64,000 bases of DNA from Enterococcus sp. RIT-PI-f (GCF_001297065.1 NZ_LHOX01000021.1:155578-219577); one strand, 5' to 3'; shown: positions 35,878 to 44,686, counted from the first letter of the stretch. Program-made: numbers and translations. Notes: generated from the letters alone by a model not told the origin.

Positions 35878-35913
35878 ACTGGTAATCAATCCCTAATAAA
35901 AGGAGCAAATTAT

Positions 35914-36936
35914 ATGAAGAATATCGCAGTCATCGGCGGTCATGGACAAGTTGGTCAAGTGATCGTCAAAGGATTGATAGAGAAAGGTTATACAATTGTG
36001 CTGATGGGTAGAAATCAAGGAAAAATGGACGCGTTTGCCCACACGTTCACGCCGATATTGGCCACACGTCAACTAGATCTCACAAAGGAGATCGCGCCAG
36101 AACAATTGGCAGCAATCGATATGGTCATCGTTTGTTTGGATCAAAGCAACACCAAATTTGTCAGCACATGCCAAGCATTGGGGATCGATTACCTGGACAT
36201 CAGCGCCAATAGTGATTTTTTGCAGGCAGTTGCGCAACTGCCTACACCTGAAACAAGTCGCCGCTTGATTGGGTTGGGCTTAGCGCCGGGTATTACGAAT
36301 GTGGCAGCAGCCACATATGCGAGTCAACATCCAGAGGTCAAGGATATCGACATCGATATTCTCCTCGGACTAGGCGATAAACATGGAGAAGCCGCAGTCA
36401 AATGGACTTTCGCGCAACTCAATCGGACCTATCAACATCCGAAATGGTCAGAAAAAACAGAAAACTTCCTGTATGGAAAAAAAACCAGCTTTGGCAAGTC
36501 TTTGGGACAGCTGCGCAGCTATAACTTTGATTTTGCAGATCAACACATGTTGCAAAGGAATGATTCTTCCAGAACATACACAACATATCTTGGATTTGAT
36601 CAGAACAGTGTCACTGCCTTGCTGGCCTGGATCAAAAAAGCAGGGATGGCCGGCCTGTTCAAGCAACGCGCCATCATGGCCATGCTCGTTTGGGTGATGC
36701 AAAAAGGTTTCTTTGGCAGTCAACGATTTGTCGTCAAAATTTCTGATGGTGGGAAAGATGATCCGCATCAAATCGTGCTTTTTGGTGAAGAAGAAGCGAA
36801 CATGACTGCAGAAGTAGCAGTATTCGCGGCCAACAAATTGATTGAAGACCAGTTTTCAGCCGGCGCATATCAATTGCCAGACATTACCACGCTGCCAGAA
36901 TTGGTGGCTTTACCGCGTTTATCTCAGGTAAAATAA
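35914..36936 (+). CDS. Saccharopine dehydrogenase-like NAD(P)-binding protein
   Basis: 340 aa from ATG 35914 (site AAAGGAG); the frame from 35851 crosses the terminator. The Rossmann motif is MKNIAVIGGHGQVGQVIVKGLIEKGYTIVLMGRN, and LGIDYLDISANSDF and LGLAPGITNVAAATYASQHP are typical of the saccharopine dehydrogenase/NmrA-like group. Enterococci do not normally use the lysine-saccharopine route, so the substrate is unknown. It stands alone between two terminators, convergent with gntR. Confidence 0.75.
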   Translation: MKNIAVIGGHGQVGQVIVKGLIEKGYTIVLMGRNQGKMDAFAHTFTPILATRQLDLTKEIAPEQLAAIDMVIVCLDQSNTKFVSTCQALGIDYLDISANSDFLQAVAQLPTPETSRRLIGLGLAPGITNVAAATYASQHPEVKDIDIDILLGLGDKHGEAAVKWTFAQLNRTYQHPKWSEKTENFLYGKKTSFGKSLGQLRSYNFDFADQHMLQRNDSSRTYTTYLGFDQNSVTALLAWIKKAGMAGLFKQRAIMAMLVWVMQKGFFGSQRFVVKISDGGKDDPHQIVLFGEEEANMTAEVAVFAANKLIEDQFSAGAYQLPDITTLPELVALPRLSQVK

Positions 36937-36980
36937 AAAAAGCGACTTTGCAGCTTGATGACTGCGAAGTCGTTTTTTTT
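36935..36980. terminator. Bidirectional terminator between convergent genes
   Basis: CGACTTTGCAG (36943-36953) pairs with CTGCGAAGTCG (36962-36972, one G-U pair), with an A-run on the left and a T-run on the right. It serves the + strand dehydrogenase gene and the - strand gntR. Confidence 0.9.
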
Positions 36981-37695
36981 AACTCTGAACATCTAAGAAA
37001 GAATAGGCACGTTTGTCGTAACGATTGCGACTGCGGGAAAACTCGATCGGCTGTCCATCTTTTTGGTAAACGATTTGCTGGATCTCAAGGACCGGATCAT
37101 CTGTTTGGCAATGGAGATATTGTTGATCAAATGCGGAACTTTTGTCGGCGGAAATCGTTCGATAGGCACCAGCAAATTGCACTCCTAAATCTCCTTTGAC
37201 ATATGCATAGATCGATTGCTCTAAATGGCTGCGGGTCAAGTTGGGCACAAGATGAACCGGCATATAGGTATGCTCCAAAATAAATGGTTCATCTTCAAGT
37301 ACCCGCAGTCGGACGATCATATAGACAGGCTGTTCTTCTTTTAACATCAGTTTCTCTTGGATCGTTGCGTCAGGGAAAGTCACTTGAAAGTCGATGACTG
37401 TACTTGTTAGGGTGCGTCCGGCTTTTGCCATTTCGGTTGAGAGTCCTTCATAGATCGTTAAAGCTGTCGTATCTTTGTTGACAAAGGGATGGTTCAGCAC
37501 TTTGGTTCCAGCGCCTCGCTGTGCGTACACCAAGCCTTCCATTGCCAAGATGCCGATGGCTTTTTTGATTGTCATTCGACTGACACCAAACTCAGCAACC
37601 AGATCAATTTGATTGGGCAGTAAACTATCTGGGGGATAGGTTTGATTTTTTATGCGATTTCGCAAAATATCCGCAATTTCTTGGTATTTTGGCAT
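36979..37695 (-). CDS. GntR/HutC family regulator with UTRA domain
   Basis: 238 aa. N-terminal winged helix: MPKYQEIADILRNRIKNQTYPPDSLLPNQIDLVAEFGVSRMTIKKAIGILAMEGLVYAQRGAGTKV (1-70). The UTRA ligand domain (about 78-235) contains VYMIVRLRVLEDEPFILEHTYMPVHLVP and EIQQIVYQKDGQPIEFSRSRNRYDKRAYSF. Proteins of this type sense phosphorylated sugars. It lies downstream of the EIIC gene on the same strand but has its own promoter behind a strong terminator. It is the likely repressor of the EIIC and phospho-beta-glucosidase genes. Confidence 0.93.
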   Translation of the reverse strand: MPKYQEIADILRNRIKNQTYPPDSLLPNQIDLVAEFGVSRMTIKKAIGILAMEGLVYAQRGAGTKVLNHPFVNKDTTALTIYEGLSTEMAKAGRTLTSTVIDFQVTFPDATIQEKLMLKEEQPVYMIVRLRVLEDEPFILEHTYMPVHLVPNLTRSHLEQSIYAYVKGDLGVQFAGAYRTISADKSSAFDQQYLHCQTDDPVLEIQQIVYQKDGQPIEFSRSRNRYDKRAYSFLDVQS

Positions 37696-37712
37696 CTGAT
37701 CACCTCGAGAGA

Positions 37713-37741
37713 AGTATAGCGGAAAAAAACGGTTTCGACAA
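37713..37741 (-). promoter_or_regulatory. Sigma-A promoter of gntR
   Basis: On the - strand TTGTCG, 17 bases, TATACT; the -10 corresponds to AGTATA at 37713-37718 and the -35 to CGACAA at 37736-37741 on the + strand. The gntR start lies 18 bases beyond the -10 with site GAGGTG. Confidence 0.78.
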
Positions 37742-37770
37742 TCGCGGACTGCTTTTTCCTAAAAATAGAT

Positions 37771-37804
37771 AAAAAAACTGCCGACAAAAAGATTTTGTCG
37801 GCAG
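37771..37804 (-). terminator. Rho-independent terminator after the EIIC gene
   Basis: CTGCCGACAAAA (37778-37789) and TTTTGTCGGCAG (37793-37804) form a perfect 12-bp stem with a 3-base loop. On the - strand the stem is followed by seven T residues. Confidence 0.95.
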
Positions 37805-37842
37805 GGGTGCAAGCAAGCAATCGCGATTGTTTGCGGTACATC

Positions 37843-39117
37843 TTATTGTTCGATACTAGGTTCCACTTGACGATCTAAGACCCGCAAGAATGGGTACCAA
37901 ATCAAGCCAACGATCACGACATCGATTACTTGCAGCAACCCGCCTAACCATGAGTTGGTAGCAAGAACCCCACTAAAGACAACGGGTACTGTCCAGGGGA
38001 CAGAAACACCAGTTGGTGCAGGAACCAATCCAGCCGCCATCACCAAATAGTTGAAGGTTGTTACAACTAAAGGTGCTACGACCCAAGGAATCAAGATCGT
38101 GGCATTCAACACGATCGGCATCCCGAAAATTGCTGGTTCATTGACATTGAAGATACCAGGAGCCAAGGCCAAACGACCCACATCTCGGTATTGTTTTTTC
38201 TTTAACACAAAAGCCATCAGAATGACAACGGCTAAAGTCATGCCTGAGCCACCTAAACCGACAGTAAAGGTTTCCATAAATGGTTTAGTGACGATATGCG
38301 GCAATGCATCACCATTTTGGTAAGCTTCTAAGTTGTCCAACATCAAGGTATTCCAAATCGGATCCATCACAGAATTGACGATGATTTGACCATGAAGGCC
38401 AAAGAACCATAAGAATTGAACGAAGAAGAGTGCCAATAAAGTGGCAGGCAAGCTGCTGCCTAAACCAGTCAATGGTTTTTGAATGACTTCATAGACCACA
38501 TCATGCAGATTGGCATTGAAGACGCCAGTCATGATCGCATTGATCACCAAAAATACCGTCAATGTGATGATGGCAGGAATCAACGCTGCAAATGATTTCG
38601 AAACTGCAGGCGGTACACCATCAGGCATCTTGATCTGCCAGCCGCGTTTGGTGACACGACAATAGATCTCAGCAGCAAGAAATGCAGCGATCATTCCGAT
38701 AAACATGCCCTTTGCACCTAAACGATCCAAGGACAACACACCAGAAATCGTTTCACCAGATTCAGTTGTCATAAAGAACGGGGTCAATATCAAGAAACTT
38801 GCAAAAGAAACAGCACCGCCAAAGATGCCTTCCACATCATAAGATTTCGATAAATAATAGCCAATACCGAAGGTGACAAAGACGGTCATAATACTCATTG
38901 TTGCATTTTGTCCATTCCCAAACAGTGTACCCAAAGTTCCTTTGGTTGCATCACTGAAAAAAGGTAAATTATTCAGGACAACAACGATTGATCCGAACAT
39001 GGTGATCGGAAAAGACAGCATAAATGCATCTCTTAACACTGTCAAATAGCGGTTTTGCCCCAACGCGTTGGCTAGCGGCAAAATCTTTTCAGAAAGCTTA
39101 TCCATAAAACCATTCAT
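37843..39117 (-). CDS. PTS cellobiose/beta-glucoside transporter EIIC component
   Basis: 424 aa from the ATG at 39117 (site AAGGAG, 8 bases away); a GTG at 39126 overlaps the site. About ten membrane helices, with LANALGQNRYLTVLRDAFMLSFPITMFGSIVVVLNNLPFF at the start and the EIIC-Lac-family motifs LGLHGQIIVNSVMDPIW-like (here FGLHGQIIVNSVMDPIW) and NEPAIFGMPIVLNATILIPWV. It carries beta-glucosides across the membrane during phosphorylation. No EIIA or EIIB gene adjoins it, so it must use components encoded elsewhere. Confidence 0.93.
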   Translation of the reverse strand: MNGFMDKLSEKILPLANALGQNRYLTVLRDAFMLSFPITMFGSIVVVLNNLPFFSDATKGTLGTLFGNGQNATMSIMTVFVTFGIGYYLSKSYDVEGIFGGAVSFASFLILTPFFMTTESGETISGVLSLDRLGAKGMFIGMIAAFLAAEIYCRVTKRGWQIKMPDGVPPAVSKSFAALIPAIITLTVFLVINAIMTGVFNANLHDVVYEVIQKPLTGLGSSLPATLLALFFVQFLWFFGLHGQIIVNSVMDPIWNTLMLDNLEAYQNGDALPHIVTKPFMETFTVGLGGSGMTLAVVILMAFVLKKKQYRDVGRLALAPGIFNVNEPAIFGMPIVLNATILIPWVVAPLVVTTFNYLVMAAGLVPAPTGVSVPWTVPVVFSGVLATNSWLGGLLQVIDVVIVGLIWYPFLRVLDRQVEPSIEQ

Positions 39118-39143
39118 TACTACCACTCCTTAAAATGTTTTAT

Positions 39144-39157
39144 TGCAATCGATTACA
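39144..39157. promoter_or_regulatory. Candidate cre site (CcpA)
   Basis: TGCAATCGATTACA matches the cre pattern TGWNANCGNTNWCA at all but one position. It lies just downstream of the EIIC -10, where CcpA would block transcription when glucose is present. Confidence 0.6.
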
Positions 39158-39163
39158 CGAAAC

Positions 39164-39192
39164 AATGTATCACGTTTTATTTTAAATGTCTA
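39164..39192 (-). promoter_or_regulatory. Sigma-A promoter of the EIIC gene
   Basis: On the - strand TAGACA, 17 bases, TACATT (+ strand AATGTA at 39164-39169 and TGTCTA at 39187-39192). The -35 lies inside the palindrome at 39184-39199. Confidence 0.65.
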
Positions 39193-39199
39193 TACATTT
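39184..39199. promoter_or_regulatory. Candidate GntR-family operator
   Basis: AAATGT-CTAT-ACATTT is an exact 6-bp inverted repeat with a 4-base centre, resembling HutC-subfamily operators (GT-N-TA-N-AC core). It covers the -35 of the EIIC promoter and lies 14 bases before the -35 of the divergent phospho-beta-glucosidase promoter. Confidence 0.6.
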
Positions 39200-39212
39200 T
39201 GTTTAAAAAGGA

Positions 39213-39241
39213 TTGATTTTTGTAAAGGCTTCCTTTATGCT
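39213..39241 (+). promoter_or_regulatory. Sigma-A promoter of the second GH1 gene
   Basis: TTGATT (39213-39218), 17 bases, TATGCT (39236-39241), 31 bases before the ATG at 39272. Confidence 0.7.
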
Positions 39242-39271
39242 TAAGGTAACAAAGAATGAGGAGTGACGAAA

Positions 39272-40660
39272 ATGGCATATCAATTTCCAAAAGACTTTTG
39301 GTGGGGATCAGCTGCCAGCGGTCCGCAAACAGAAGGCACATTTGAAGGAGATGGCAAAGGTCCAAGTATCTGGGATCATTGGTATCAAGAAGCGCCTGAG
39401 AAATTTTTTGATCAGGTTGGACCAGACAAGACTTCGCAAGTATACAAAAGATACCGCGAAGATATTCAATTAATGAAAGCGACCGGACACAATTCTTTCC
39501 GAACATCGATCCAATGGAGTCGTTTGATTCCTGAGGGAACAGGCGCAGTCAATCAGCAAGCTGTCGCTTTTTATAATGCGTATATCGATGAGTTGATCGC
39601 CAATGGGATTGAACCGTTTATGAACCTATACCACTTTGATATGCCAATGGCATTACAAGAAAAAGGCGGTTGGTTGGACCGTGCAACTGTAGATGCCTAT
39701 GTCGAATTTGCTAAAACTTGTTTCACTTTATTTGGCGATCGTGTCAAAAAGTGGTTCACCCATAACGAACCTATCGTGCCAGTCGAAGCAGGGTATTTGT
39801 ACCAATTCCATTATCCCAATGAGATCAATCTGAAGCATGCTGTTCAAGTAGCTTTTCATGAAAATCTAGCGAGTGCCAAAGCTATCGAAGCCTATCATCA
39901 AATGGATCTCGGGGGAGAGATCGGTATTATTTTGAATTTGACACCAAGCTATCCACGAAACCCGAATGACCCTGAAGATGTCAAAGCGGCGGCGATCGCA
40001 GATGCTTTCTTCAACCGTTCGTTCTTGGATCCTGCCGTCAAAGGGACATTTCCGGAAGAATTAGTCACCATTATCAAAGATCTAGATATGGTTCCCGAAA
40101 TGGAAGCAGAAGATCTGACGACGATCAAAGAGAACACGGTAGATTTGTTAGGCATCAATTATTATCAGCCTAGACGGATCAAAGCCAAAGAATCCGCTGT
40201 TGATCATCGCCATGGACCGATGCCAGATGATTATTTTGATACCTATGACATGCCTGGCAAAAAAATGAACCCGTATCGTGGATGGGAAATCTACGAAAAA
40301 GGCATTTACGATATTTTGACCAATACGCGGGAGAACTATGGCAATATCAAATGCTATATTTCCGAAAATGGGATGGGTGTCGAAGGAGAAGGTCGCTTTG
40401 TTAATGCGCAAGGCGTGATCGAAGATGACTATCGTATCGAATTTGTCCAGGATCACTTAAAGTATGTCCATCAAGCGATTCAAGAAGGCACGAATTGTGT
40501 CGGCTATCATATGTGGACCTGTATGGATAACTGGTCATGGACCAACGCCTACAAAAATCGCTATGGGTTTATTTCAGTCGATTTGGCAAACGATGCCAAA
40601 CGTACGATCAAGAAGTCGGGGCATTGGTTTAAAGAAGTATCCGACCAAAATGGATTTTAA
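39272..40660 (+). CDS. 6-phospho-beta-glucosidase, glycoside hydrolase family 1
   Basis: 462 aa from ATG 39272 (site GAGGAG); a GTG at 39263 is too close to the site. GH1 landmarks: FPKDFWWGSAASGPQTEGTFEGDGKGPSIWDHW, the acid/base Glu in FTHNEPIVPVEAGYL (about 164), the nucleophile Glu in YISENGMGVEGEGRF (about 364) and GYHMWTCMDNWSWTNAYKNRYGFISVDL. It splits phosphorylated beta-glucosides delivered by the divergent EIIC. The shared intergenic region suggests joint control by the GntR regulator and CcpA. It is only distantly similar to the GH1 protein at 31754. Confidence 0.93.
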   Translation: MAYQFPKDFWWGSAASGPQTEGTFEGDGKGPSIWDHWYQEAPEKFFDQVGPDKTSQVYKRYREDIQLMKATGHNSFRTSIQWSRLIPEGTGAVNQQAVAFYNAYIDELIANGIEPFMNLYHFDMPMALQEKGGWLDRATVDAYVEFAKTCFTLFGDRVKKWFTHNEPIVPVEAGYLYQFHYPNEINLKHAVQVAFHENLASAKAIEAYHQMDLGGEIGIILNLTPSYPRNPNDPEDVKAAAIADAFFNRSFLDPAVKGTFPEELVTIIKDLDMVPEMEAEDLTTIKENTVDLLGINYYQPRRIKAKESAVDHRHGPMPDDYFDTYDMPGKKMNPYRGWEIYEKGIYDILTNTRENYGNIKCYISENGMGVEGEGRFVNAQGVIEDDYRIEFVQDHLKYVHQAIQEGTNCVGYHMWTCMDNWSWTNAYKNRYGFISVDLANDAKRTIKKSGHWFKEVSDQNGF

Positions 40661-40670
40661 TGAATGCGCT

Positions 40671-40760
40671 AGATGACAGGGGCTGTGAACAAATTGAACC
40701 AGAGGACACCAAGTATCATGGCTCAAATTGGGGTTGTTCACGAAACTGTCATCTTTTTTT
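40671..40760 (+). terminator. Long rod-like terminator hairpin after the second GH1 gene
   Basis: AGATGACAG (40671-40679) pairs with CTGTCATCT (40746-40754), and inside it GTGAACAA (40685-40692) with TTGTTCAC (40734-40741); CAAATTGA (40690-40697) and TCAAATTG (40723-40730) add partial pairing. A seven-T run follows. The stem is far longer than other terminators here. Confidence 0.75.
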
Positions 40761-40863
40761 GTGCTGCTATGATTTATAAAAATCACAAAAATCATGTATA
40801 CTAGAGTCAAAAGTTCGCTGACACTTTCGGGGGACAGCTGAATCTAGAAGTGGAGTGATTACC

Positions 40864-41691
40864 ATGAATTTACTTTTTTCTATCGATGATCGCTTTATCG
40901 AACAATTAAAAACGACCTTGTATTCTATCAAGCAGCATGTCAATCTTGAAGATATACATGTCTATGTCTTGCAAGAGCAAGCCTTGCTCAAAACAGATGA
41001 ACTGCACTTTTTTTGCCAGCAGTTTGATATCCAGTACCACCCTGTGGTGATCGGATCGGGCTCGATCTTCAAAGAAGCACCGGTCAGTGATCGTTATCCT
41101 GAATCTATCTACTACCGGTTGCTGGCACAAAACTATTTGCCCAATGATTTAGACCGCATTCTATATTTGGATGCAGATATTCTATGCATCAATGATTTGC
41201 TGCCGCTGTACGAACTGCCTTTAGGCGAATCACTGTACGCCGCAGCCAGCCATGCAAAATTGACAGAAATGACGACAGTGTTGAATAAAGTACGTTTAGG
41301 CAACTATGAGTCTGAAGGGTATTTTAATTCAGGCGTCTTGCTGATGAATTTGCGGCAATTAAGAAATGAAGTCAAAGAAGCGGAGATAGCGGCGTTTATC
41401 AAAAAAAATCAGTTGAATTTGTTTTTGCCGGATCAAGATATTCTGAATGGCTTATATGGAGAGCGGATCATTGCCATACCAGACCATATCTATAATTACG
41501 ATGTACGCAAAAATCGAACCTACGAAACGATCAGCTTGGGTGAGTGGCGTCTAGATTGGGTGATCGAACATACTGCCCTGCTGCATTTTTGCGGTAAAGA
41601 CAAACCATGGCAAAAAAGTTACCGCGGGCGTTTTGGGGCTTTGTACAAATATATCGACCGCACTCGGCGAAAAGCCGAAAATGGCCTGTGA
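40864..41691 (+). CDS. Glycosyltransferase family 8
   Basis: 275 aa from ATG 40864; a GTG at 40855 lies in the site TGGAGTG. GT8 features: MNLLFSIDDRFIEQLKTTLYSIKQH, the metal-binding DxD in ILYLDADILCINDLLPLYEL (about 102-104), GYFNSGVLLMNL, and LPDQDILNGLYG, ending with HFCGKDKPWQKSYRGRFG. Bacterial GT8 enzymes add glucose or galactose to lipopolysaccharides, teichoic acids or proteins; the acceptor here is unknown. A -10 TATACT lies at 40797-40802. It is followed by tspO after 63 bases. Confidence 0.9.
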   Translation: MNLLFSIDDRFIEQLKTTLYSIKQHVNLEDIHVYVLQEQALLKTDELHFFCQQFDIQYHPVVIGSGSIFKEAPVSDRYPESIYYRLLAQNYLPNDLDRILYLDADILCINDLLPLYELPLGESLYAAASHAKLTEMTTVLNKVRLGNYESEGYFNSGVLLMNLRQLRNEVKEAEIAAFIKKNQLNLFLPDQDILNGLYGERIIAIPDHIYNYDVRKNRTYETISLGEWRLDWVIEHTALLHFCGKDKPWQKSYRGRFGALYKYIDRTRRKAENGL

Positions 41692-41754
41692 GCATGCAGT
41701 GTCTTCTTTTAGTCCTTTCAATGGTACCATTAGGGTAAAGAAGGAGTGACCAAA

Positions 41755-42222
41755 ATGAAATTGATTCTCTGGCTCGTCTGTGTCATCGGTATTGAAGCAA
41801 CTGGTATCATTTCTAGTGTATTTGCAGGGGATATCGCAGGTGTCTATGGACAAATGGATAAACCGTTTTTAGCACCTCCAGGTAGTATCATTGGTATTGT
41901 GTGGACCTTTTTGTATGCTTTGATGGGTACCGCGCTTTATTTTTTGATCACCGAAAAAGGCAACCCCATCTTTAAGAAACAAGCCTATCTCTTTTTTGGG
42001 ATCCAACAAGTGCTGAACTTTCTGTGGAGTATTGTCTTCTTTGGCTGGCAAGCTTATTGGGCAGGAACGGTCGTGATCATTTTGCTGATCTTATCTGTGG
42101 TCATCTGTTTGGTTTTGTTTGCCCGAGTGGACAAGAAAGCGATGTACCTATTTGTGCCCTACTTGATTTGGTGTCTGTATGCTGGATACCTCACGATTGG
42201 TTTGACCTTGCTGAATACCTAA
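41755..42222 (+). CDS. tspO: TspO/MBR family membrane protein
   Basis: 155 aa from ATG 41755 (site AAGGAGTG). Five membrane helices with the TspO pattern: KPFLAPPGSIIGIVWTFLYALMGTALY, IQQVLNFLWSIVFFG and VPYLIWCLYAGYLTIG. TspO proteins bind porphyrins and related compounds; the role in enterococci is not settled. It ends in a terminator shared with convergent pepF. Confidence 0.93.
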   Translation: MKLILWLVCVIGIEATGIISSVFAGDIAGVYGQMDKPFLAPPGSIIGIVWTFLYALMGTALYFLITEKGNPIFKKQAYLFFGIQQVLNFLWSIVFFGWQAYWAGTVVIILLILSVVICLVLFARVDKKAMYLFVPYLIWCLYAGYLTIGLTLLNT

Positions 42223-42262
42223 AAAAGCCGTTGCAGTCATACGCTGCAACGGTCTTTTTTTT
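42221..42262. terminator. Bidirectional terminator between tspO and pepF
   Basis: CCGTTGCAG (42228-42236) and CTGCAACGG (42244-42252) form a perfect stem with a 7-base loop, A-run on the left and T-run on the right. Confidence 0.94.
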
Positions 42263-44066
42263 ATACATATTCTTCGGTCAATTCCATAAATGTATCGATA
42301 TCTTGCAAGACCATATCGATGCCTGCCTGCCAAAAATCTGGCTTGGTCAAATCGACGCCCAAATGTTTTTGGGCCAATTCTTCTGTAGTCATGGAGGCAG
42401 TATCTTGTAGAAGTGCGATATACTCTTCTTCAAAACTTGCGCCTTTTTGATTGGCAAAGGCATAGATACCCATACTGAACAGATAACCAAAGGTATAAGG
42501 GAAGTTATAGAACGGCACATCATCAATAAAGAAATGCAGTTTTGCAGCCCAGAAATGCGGATGATAGCTTGAAAGCCCGTCCGCATAACTTTCTTTTTGG
42601 GCCGCTGTCATCATTTCTGTGATTTGTGCAGGTGACACCAATCCTTCTTGTCGTGCTTGGTAGAAGCTGTTCTCAAAGATAAAACGGGCATGGATGTTCA
42701 TGAACATCGCAATCGCATTTTGCATCTTGGCATCTAACAAGTTGATTTTTTCTTCCTTAGTGGTCGCTTCTTTCAATGTTGCATCTGCCACGATCAATTC
42801 AGCAAAGGTACTGGCTGTTTCGGCTACATTCATGGCATAGTTCCGGTTTAGTTCCGGCAGATCCCATAAAACACTGCTATGAAAAGCATGACCAAGTTCA
42901 TGGGCTAACGTAGCTACTTCATTGACGGAGTTGCTATAGGTCATAAAAATTCGTGACTCTTTGGTTTCAGGTAAACTCGTGCAGTAACCGCCAGGGCGTT
43001 TACCGGGACGATCTTCCGCTTCGATCCAACTGTTTTCAAAAGCTTTTTGGGCAAAATCAGCCATTTTTGGACTGAATTTGCGGAAATTGGTCAAAATAAA
43101 GTCGGCTGCTTCATCGAAAGAATAAGTTCGTTCTTCCATATCGCCTAAGATGATCGGTGCGTCTTGGTCTTGCCAAGCCATTTTCTCTTTGCCGAAAAGA
43201 TTGGCTTTACGCGTCAAGAAATCGACGATCGGTTGTTTATTTTTTTGAATCGTGCCCCACATAGCGTCCAGTGTTGTTTTTTGCAGACGATTATAGTCTA
43301 AAGGTTCTTTCAGATAATCAGTCACACCATGTAATTTGAACGTAGATAGACGAAAGCCGTCTAAATGATTCAACGTATCAGCGAATAGGTCTTCTTTTTC
43401 TGCCCAGGTTTTTTCCCAAGTGTCAAATAGTTGTGCCCGCACTTCAGCATCGGGATCTCCCATCATTTTGTTGAAGGCTTGACCAGCTGATAAGGTGATC
43501 GTTGTGCCGTCTGCCTGCTTAAATGGAATCTCAACACTTGCCACGATCGTATCGTAGTGCTGACTCCAAGCATTCAAACCATCCAGACTGAGGGTATTGA
43601 TGATGTTTTCTTCGGCTTCGGACAGTAATTCTTTGCCATCACGGCGAATTTCACCTAAACGAAAAGCAACGGGTGCTAAAGATGGATTGGTCATCAATGT
43701 CTGCCAGTCATCCTCAGAAATTTCTGTCAATTTTTTTGAAAAAACGGTTTGTGCCGCTTGCAGTGCGGGTAGTTTGGCATACAGATCGCCAGATAACAAC
43801 TTGGCTTGATTGTCATTGACATTGGCTGACAATAGCGCATTGATAAAACTGCCGCATTGAGAAAAGCCTTGGCTAATGGTTGCAGATAAATCGAGTAGAT
43901 CCGCTAAACCAGCGGCGGTATCTTCTCCACCAGGTGTCCATCCATCGACTTGTGTCCGATAGTTGGTAATTTGCTCTGTCAGAAGTGCTAATCGTTCTTG
44001 CAGCGCTTCAGACTGGCTGCCTCCTGGAAAAATCGTTTCAAGATTCCAATTGATTGAATAGGTCAT
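42261..44066 (-). CDS. pepF: Oligoendopeptidase F
   Basis: 601 aa from the ATG at 44066 (site AAGGGGG); a TTG at 44075 would add three residues. M3 peptidase with the zinc motif HELGH in ATLAHELGHAFHSS (about 385-395) and downstream Glu in NVAETASTFAEL. The fold N-terminal lobe is present and length is normal. It cleaves short cytoplasmic peptides. It is a single gene, convergent with tspO and divergent from the vanZ-like gene. Confidence 0.95.
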   Translation of the reverse strand: MTYSINWNLETIFPGGSQSEALQERLALLTEQITNYRTQVDGWTPGGEDTAAGLADLLDLSATISQGFSQCGSFINALLSANVNDNQAKLLSGDLYAKLPALQAAQTVFSKKLTEISEDDWQTLMTNPSLAPVAFRLGEIRRDGKELLSEAEENIINTLSLDGLNAWSQHYDTIVASVEIPFKQADGTTITLSAGQAFNKMMGDPDAEVRAQLFDTWEKTWAEKEDLFADTLNHLDGFRLSTFKLHGVTDYLKEPLDYNRLQKTTLDAMWGTIQKNKQPIVDFLTRKANLFGKEKMAWQDQDAPIILGDMEERTYSFDEAADFILTNFRKFSPKMADFAQKAFENSWIEAEDRPGKRPGGYCTSLPETKESRIFMTYSNSVNEVATLAHELGHAFHSSVLWDLPELNRNYAMNVAETASTFAELIVADATLKEATTKEEKINLLDAKMQNAIAMFMNIHARFIFENSFYQARQEGLVSPAQITEMMTAAQKESYADGLSSYHPHFWAAKLHFFIDDVPFYNFPYTFGYLFSMGIYAFANQKGASFEEEYIALLQDTASMTTEELAQKHLGVDLTKPDFWQAGIDMVLQDIDTFMELTEEYV

Positions 44067-44176
44067 CCCTATCAAACCCCCTTTATAATAGTGAACCTAT
44101 TCAAGTATAGCATAACTCAATAAAAGTGGTTGCATCGATCAATGGAAATGGTAAGATAAGAAAATGAGGAGTGGAA

Positions 44177-44686
44177 ATGATGAGAAAGTTACTGAAAGAT
44201 TCAAATTTTTATTTTTTTGTGGCCGTAACAGTGATCTTGGTGCTGTTTATTAGCTCTTCTCAAACCTATGAGCAGCAATCTCAGATTGGCTTATTGTCGC
44301 GCCTTTTGAAAAATGAACCCTTGAAAGATTGGTTGTCAGGTATTTCTTTTGCTTATGCGGGTTCAGAAGTGAGTATTGCAGCTAAGGGCTATTTTTCGTT
44401 TGTCGAATTTTTTATCCGTAAAGGGGCGCATTTTTTTACCTATTTCGTATTGAGCGGTAGTTTGTTTTTTGTGTTGGTCTATCGACGAGTGCCTCTGTGG
44501 TTGGCAGCCTTTTTTGCTTGGTTGGCAGCGACAGGGTATGCTGGGATCGACGAGTATCATCAAATGCTGACTGGTGGTCGGACGCCGTTGTTCCAAGATG
44601 TGATGTTGGACTCTGCTGGCGCATTGACAGCCGTGTTGATTAGCTGGCTCTGTTGCTTGTGGCGTCAAAAAAAGCGTAAACGATAA
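44177..44686 (+). CDS. VanZ-like family membrane protein
   Basis: About 169 aa from ATG 44177 (site GAGGAG); ATG 44180 and GTG 44171 are alternatives. Four membrane helices with the family features FFIRKGAHFFTYFVLSG and GYAGIDEYHQMLTGGRTPLFQDVMLDSAGAL. VanZ-like proteins are common in Firmicutes without glycopeptide-resistance clusters; no van genes are nearby. Function is unknown. It is probably co-transcribed with the next gene (50-base gap). Confidence 0.9.
   Translation: MMRKLLKDSNFYFFVAVTVILVLFISSSQTYEQQSQIGLLSRLLKNEPLKDWLSGISFAYAGSEVSIAAKGYFSFVEFFIRKGAHFFTYFVLSGSLFFVLVYRRVPLWLAAFFAWLAATGYAGIDEYHQMLTGGRTPLFQDVMLDSAGALTAVLISWLCCLWRQKKRKR

Noticed and set aside
44177..44686. VanZ-like gene as a sign of a vancomycin-resistance cluster
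   Set aside because: No vanR, vanS, vanH, vanA/B/C, vanX or vanT genes are nearby; VanZ-like proteins are common without resistance.
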